Of a stretch of DNA of 16,342 nucleotides, positions 14,797 to 16,342 are shown one piece after another; positions within the stretch are counted from its first letter, which is position 1; each line of letters opens with the position of its first letter. The stretch spans positions 1 to 16,342 of the forward strand of contig DASRNM010000066.1 in assembly GCA_035647435.1 (NCBI GenBank). The letters are read 5' to 3'. Made by a program: the position numbers and the translations under genes. The stretch is from JAAZFZ01 sp035647435 (lineage in GTDB: Bacteria > Bacillota > Clostridia > Oscillospirales > Acutalibacteraceae). Under the pieces are notes generated by a model, which was not told where the DNA came from, did not search any database, and was given only the letters and a program-made list of their open reading frames with translations.

Positions 14797-14973
14797 CTAT
14801 TTTCTGATTGTCAAAGAGCTTATCAAAAAGCCGAGCACAGCACCGTATATTGTTGAGCTGTACGGATTTGCAGTTATTGGACAACCGCCCGAGGGGCAAC
14901 CGATGAGCTTATAATAAGCAAAGCCTGATACGCTGCCGATTATAACACCTGCGATTATTTTCAATACGCTCAT
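14797..14973 (-). CDS. Small DUF6132-like membrane protein (58 aa)
   Basis: ATG 14973 follows the thioredoxin gene's stop by 11 bases, with an AGGGGTTGG-type ribosome binding site in between. The protein reads MSVLKIIAGVIIGSVSGFAY, YKLIGCPSGGCPITANPYSS, TIYGAVLGFLISSLTIRK. Two hydrophobic helices (about 3-21 and 41-55) flank a loop with G-C-P-S-G-G-C-P-I-T-x-N-P-Y. The C-x4-C and P-I-T-S/A-N-P-Y pattern is that of DUF6132, a family of unknown function often beside thioredoxin or rhodanese genes. Its two cysteines and its place in a CcdA-TlpA operon suggest a link to thiol chemistry or metal handling at the membrane (inference). It was below the usual length cutoff for gene calling. Confidence 0.85.
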   Translation of the reverse strand: MSVLKIIAGVIIGSVSGFAYYKLIGCPSGGCPITANPYSSTIYGAVLGFLISSLTIRK

Positions 14974-14984
14974 AAAACCAACCC

Positions 14985-15548
14985 CTAATCCTTAATATTT
15001 TCAATTGCACTCAACAAATCATCTTTATAAATAAGGCCTTGATGACCCGATACAATCTTTCCGTCGGAATTTATGAAATAGGTTGTGGGGATTGATGAAA
15101 CCGCATAGTTTCTGGCGGCATCTTGGTCGGTGTCATAATAAACGGGGAAAGTGAAGCCCTGTTTTTCAATGTATTCTTGACCCTTTTTCTTCGTCTCTCT
15201 ACTGCCGTCAACCATATCGACCATCAGAAATTCAACCTCACCGTTCAATTGAGAATAAACCTCGTTGAAATGTGGCATTTCAGATTTGCATGGAGGGCAC
15301 CATGATGCCCAAAAATTCAACACAATGGGTTTGCCTACAAAGTCTGAGAGCATGAGCTCATTGCCGTTTTCGTCATAAACTGTGAATTCAGGTGCATTCT
15401 GCAATCCAACTTGATTTGTGCCTGTGGCGTCACTATTCTTGTTGCGATCTGAATGTAAATCCGACAAAAAGCCGTATAAAAAGTAAACCGCAATTAAAAA
15501 TGTTATTAGTATGCTAATGCCCAAAATCGCTTTTATTTTATTGTTCAT
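14985..15548 (-). CDS. TlpA/ResA-type membrane-anchored thioredoxin (187 aa)
   Basis: AGGAGG lies 8 bases before ATG 15548. Residues 5-28 are an N-terminal signal anchor, so the catalytic domain lies outside the membrane. Residues about 52-187 are a TlpA-like thioredoxin fold: APEFTVYDENGNELMLSDFV, KPIVLNFWASWCPPCKSEMP, with the redox pair C84-P-P-C87, and the cis-Pro loop SSIPTTYFIN (P154). The family reduces disulphides in extracytoplasmic proteins such as apocytochromes or spore and peroxide-defence partners, taking electrons from CcdA. The gene upstream is that CcdA-like protein, and its stop codon overlaps this gene's ribosome binding site, implying coupled translation. Length and motifs are typical; the specific client cannot be told from sequence. 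Confidence 0.93.
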   Translation of the reverse strand: MNNKIKAILGISILITFLIAVYFLYGFLSDLHSDRNKNSDATGTNQVGLQNAPEFTVYDENGNELMLSDFVGKPIVLNFWASWCPPCKSEMPHFNEVYSQLNGEVEFLMVDMVDGSRETKKKGQEYIEKQGFTFPVYYDTDQDAARNYAVSSIPTTYFINSDGKIVSGHQGLIYKDDLLSAIENIKD

Positions 15549-15560
15549 AAATTAAACCTC

Positions 15561-16232
15561 CTAAAATGTGAGAAACGAAAGGAAATATCCCATCAAGCCT
15601 GTTGCCATAAGTATGCCCACAACAACCAGTAATGCGCCCGAAATAATGTTTATAACGCTATAATGCTTCTTTATGAAATCAAGAGTAGACTTTAACTTGT
15701 CTATCAAAACCGCACTTGCAATGAACGGTATGCCCAGCCCGAGCGAATAACTCAAAAGCATTAACACGCCTCTCAAACTTTCGCCACTTGAGGCGGCAAG
15801 CATTAATGCAGAACCTAAAAAAGCTCCTACGCAAGGCGTCCAGCCGATTGAAAAAATTATTCCGAACAATATTGATGAAAAAAAGCTCATGCTTTCTGTT
15901 TTCATCTTCATTTGTTTGTTTGTGTTGAGAAACGGTATCTTGATTAGATTCATGAAGTTCAAGCCAAAAAGAATGACTATGATGCCGGCGACAATGTTGA
16001 CAACGGTGCTGTGTCGGTTCAATGCATTGCCGACAGTGCCGGCGAATGCTCCAAGAGTTACAAAAATAATTGTAAAACCTAAAACAAAACCAAAAGCATT
16101 TGTTAAGGTTGTTTTCTTGTTGCCCTCTTTATTCTGACCCGCAAAATATGAAATGTATATCGGCAACATTGGCAAAAGGCACGGTGAAACGAAAGTAATT
16201 ACACCCTCAAAAAATGTCAATAAATAATCCAT
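15561..16232 (-). CDS. ccdA: CcdA-type transmembrane thiol-electron carrier (223 aa)
   Basis: ATG 16232 has AAAGGAG 10 bases upstream. The protein has six hydrophobic helices and the two signature motifs FVSPCLLPMLP (C18, first helix) and GWTPCVGAFLGS (C134, fourth helix). These cysteines form the redox pair of the CcdA/DsbD-beta family, which carries electrons from cytoplasmic thioredoxin across the membrane to TlpA/ResA-type proteins. The length (about 220 residues) is normal for CcdA without the extra DsbD domains. It is first in an operon with the thioredoxin-like gene (12-base gap, stop inside that gene's Shine-Dalgarno) and the DUF6132-like gene. The symbol ccdA is used for the family; the gene may carry another local name. 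Confidence 0.93.
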   Translation of the reverse strand: MDYLLTFFEGVITFVSPCLLPMLPIYISYFAGQNKEGNKKTTLTNAFGFVLGFTIIFVTLGAFAGTVGNALNRHSTVVNIVAGIIVILFGLNFMNLIKIPFLNTNKQMKMKTESMSFFSSILFGIIFSIGWTPCVGAFLGSALMLAASSGESLRGVLMLLSYSLGLGIPFIASAVLIDKLKSTLDFIKKHYSVINIISGALLVVVGILMATGLMGYFLSFLTF

Positions 16233-16274
16233 ACACGCACCACTCCTTTGATTGCTATAGTCTATATAATAGTT

Positions 16275-16302
16275 ATTATCCCTTTTTTATTCAGTGATTC
16301 AA
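16275..16302 (-). promoter_or_regulatory. Probable promoter of the redox operon
   Basis: On the minus strand TTGAAT (16302-16297), a 16-base spacer and GATAAT (16280-16275), about 40 bases before ATG 16232. The region is AT-rich and other TATAAT-like hexamers occur nearby, so the choice is tentative. Confidence 0.45.
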
Positions 16303-16306
16303 TCAC
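16294..16306. promoter_or_regulatory. Palindrome over the -35 region, possible operator
   Basis: GTGATTCAATCAC is a perfect 13-base palindrome overlapping the proposed -35 hexamer. The half sites TGAT and ATCA resemble CRP/FNR-family half sites but are one base closer together than the usual spacing, so the binding protein cannot be named. Confidence 0.4.
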
Positions 16307-16342
16307 ATATCTATAATTTTTATTATACTGATTATATTATAT

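Overview
The window looks like DNA from a Bacillota (Firmicutes), probably a gut-type member of the Clostridia. The signs are AGGAGG-like ribosome binding sites with TTG and GTG starts, a large sortase-anchored surface protein ending in an SPQTG motif, surface-protein families common in that group (InlB-like repeats, GLUG repeats, cadherin-like domains), and a sigma-70 region 4 remnant of the kind carried by integrative elements. This is inferred from sequence reading only; no search was run.

Layout. Positions 2-4481 (+) hold a co-directional set of three genes: the 3' part of an unrecognised gene, an 816-residue membrane-anchored extracellular protein, and a small two-helix membrane protein resembling DUF3592. 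Positions 4482-5420 are scar tissue: a triple-repeat array like a transposon end, a decayed transposase helix-turn-helix fragment, and a sigma factor fragment on the minus strand. Positions 5259-6677 (-) encode an extraordinary cysteine-rich repeat protein (about 64 Cys in its first 215 residues) whose 3' end runs into the sigma remnant and whose 5' end appears cut. A structured inverted repeat (6700-6825) and a good promoter (6969-6996) then precede a 1326-residue cell-wall protein (7093-11073, +). Positions 11074-11530 contain seven copies of a short CCCGTTTG motif and two strong hairpins. Positions 11531-13308 (-) hold a lipoprotein with a beta-solenoid-like C-terminus, downstream of a broken GLUG/cadherin-like surface gene. 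Positions 13309-14310 are mostly decayed DNA, including a second copy of the triple-repeat array.

Positions 14310-14368 are the 3' 59 nt of a tRNA-Ala(GGC) gene without its 5' part. This is what is expected where an element that integrated into a tRNA 3' end meets the chromosome. The orientation implies that the DNA to the left is the integrated island and the DNA to the right is chromosome. To the right lie a repeat-hairpin-repeat unit of possible non-coding RNA and a compact redox operon on the minus strand: ccdA-like, TlpA/ResA-like thioredoxin, and a 58-residue DUF6132-like membrane protein, closed by a strong terminator.

Together, the left 14.3 kb reads as an accessory island rich in secreted and surface proteins and mobile-element debris. 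The right 2 kb is a standard extracytoplasmic thiol-redox module in which CcdA passes electrons across the membrane to the TlpA-type protein. The most unusual coding content is the Cys-rich protein; the most informative non-coding features are the tRNA fragment, the paired triple-repeat arrays and the seven-copy motif cluster.
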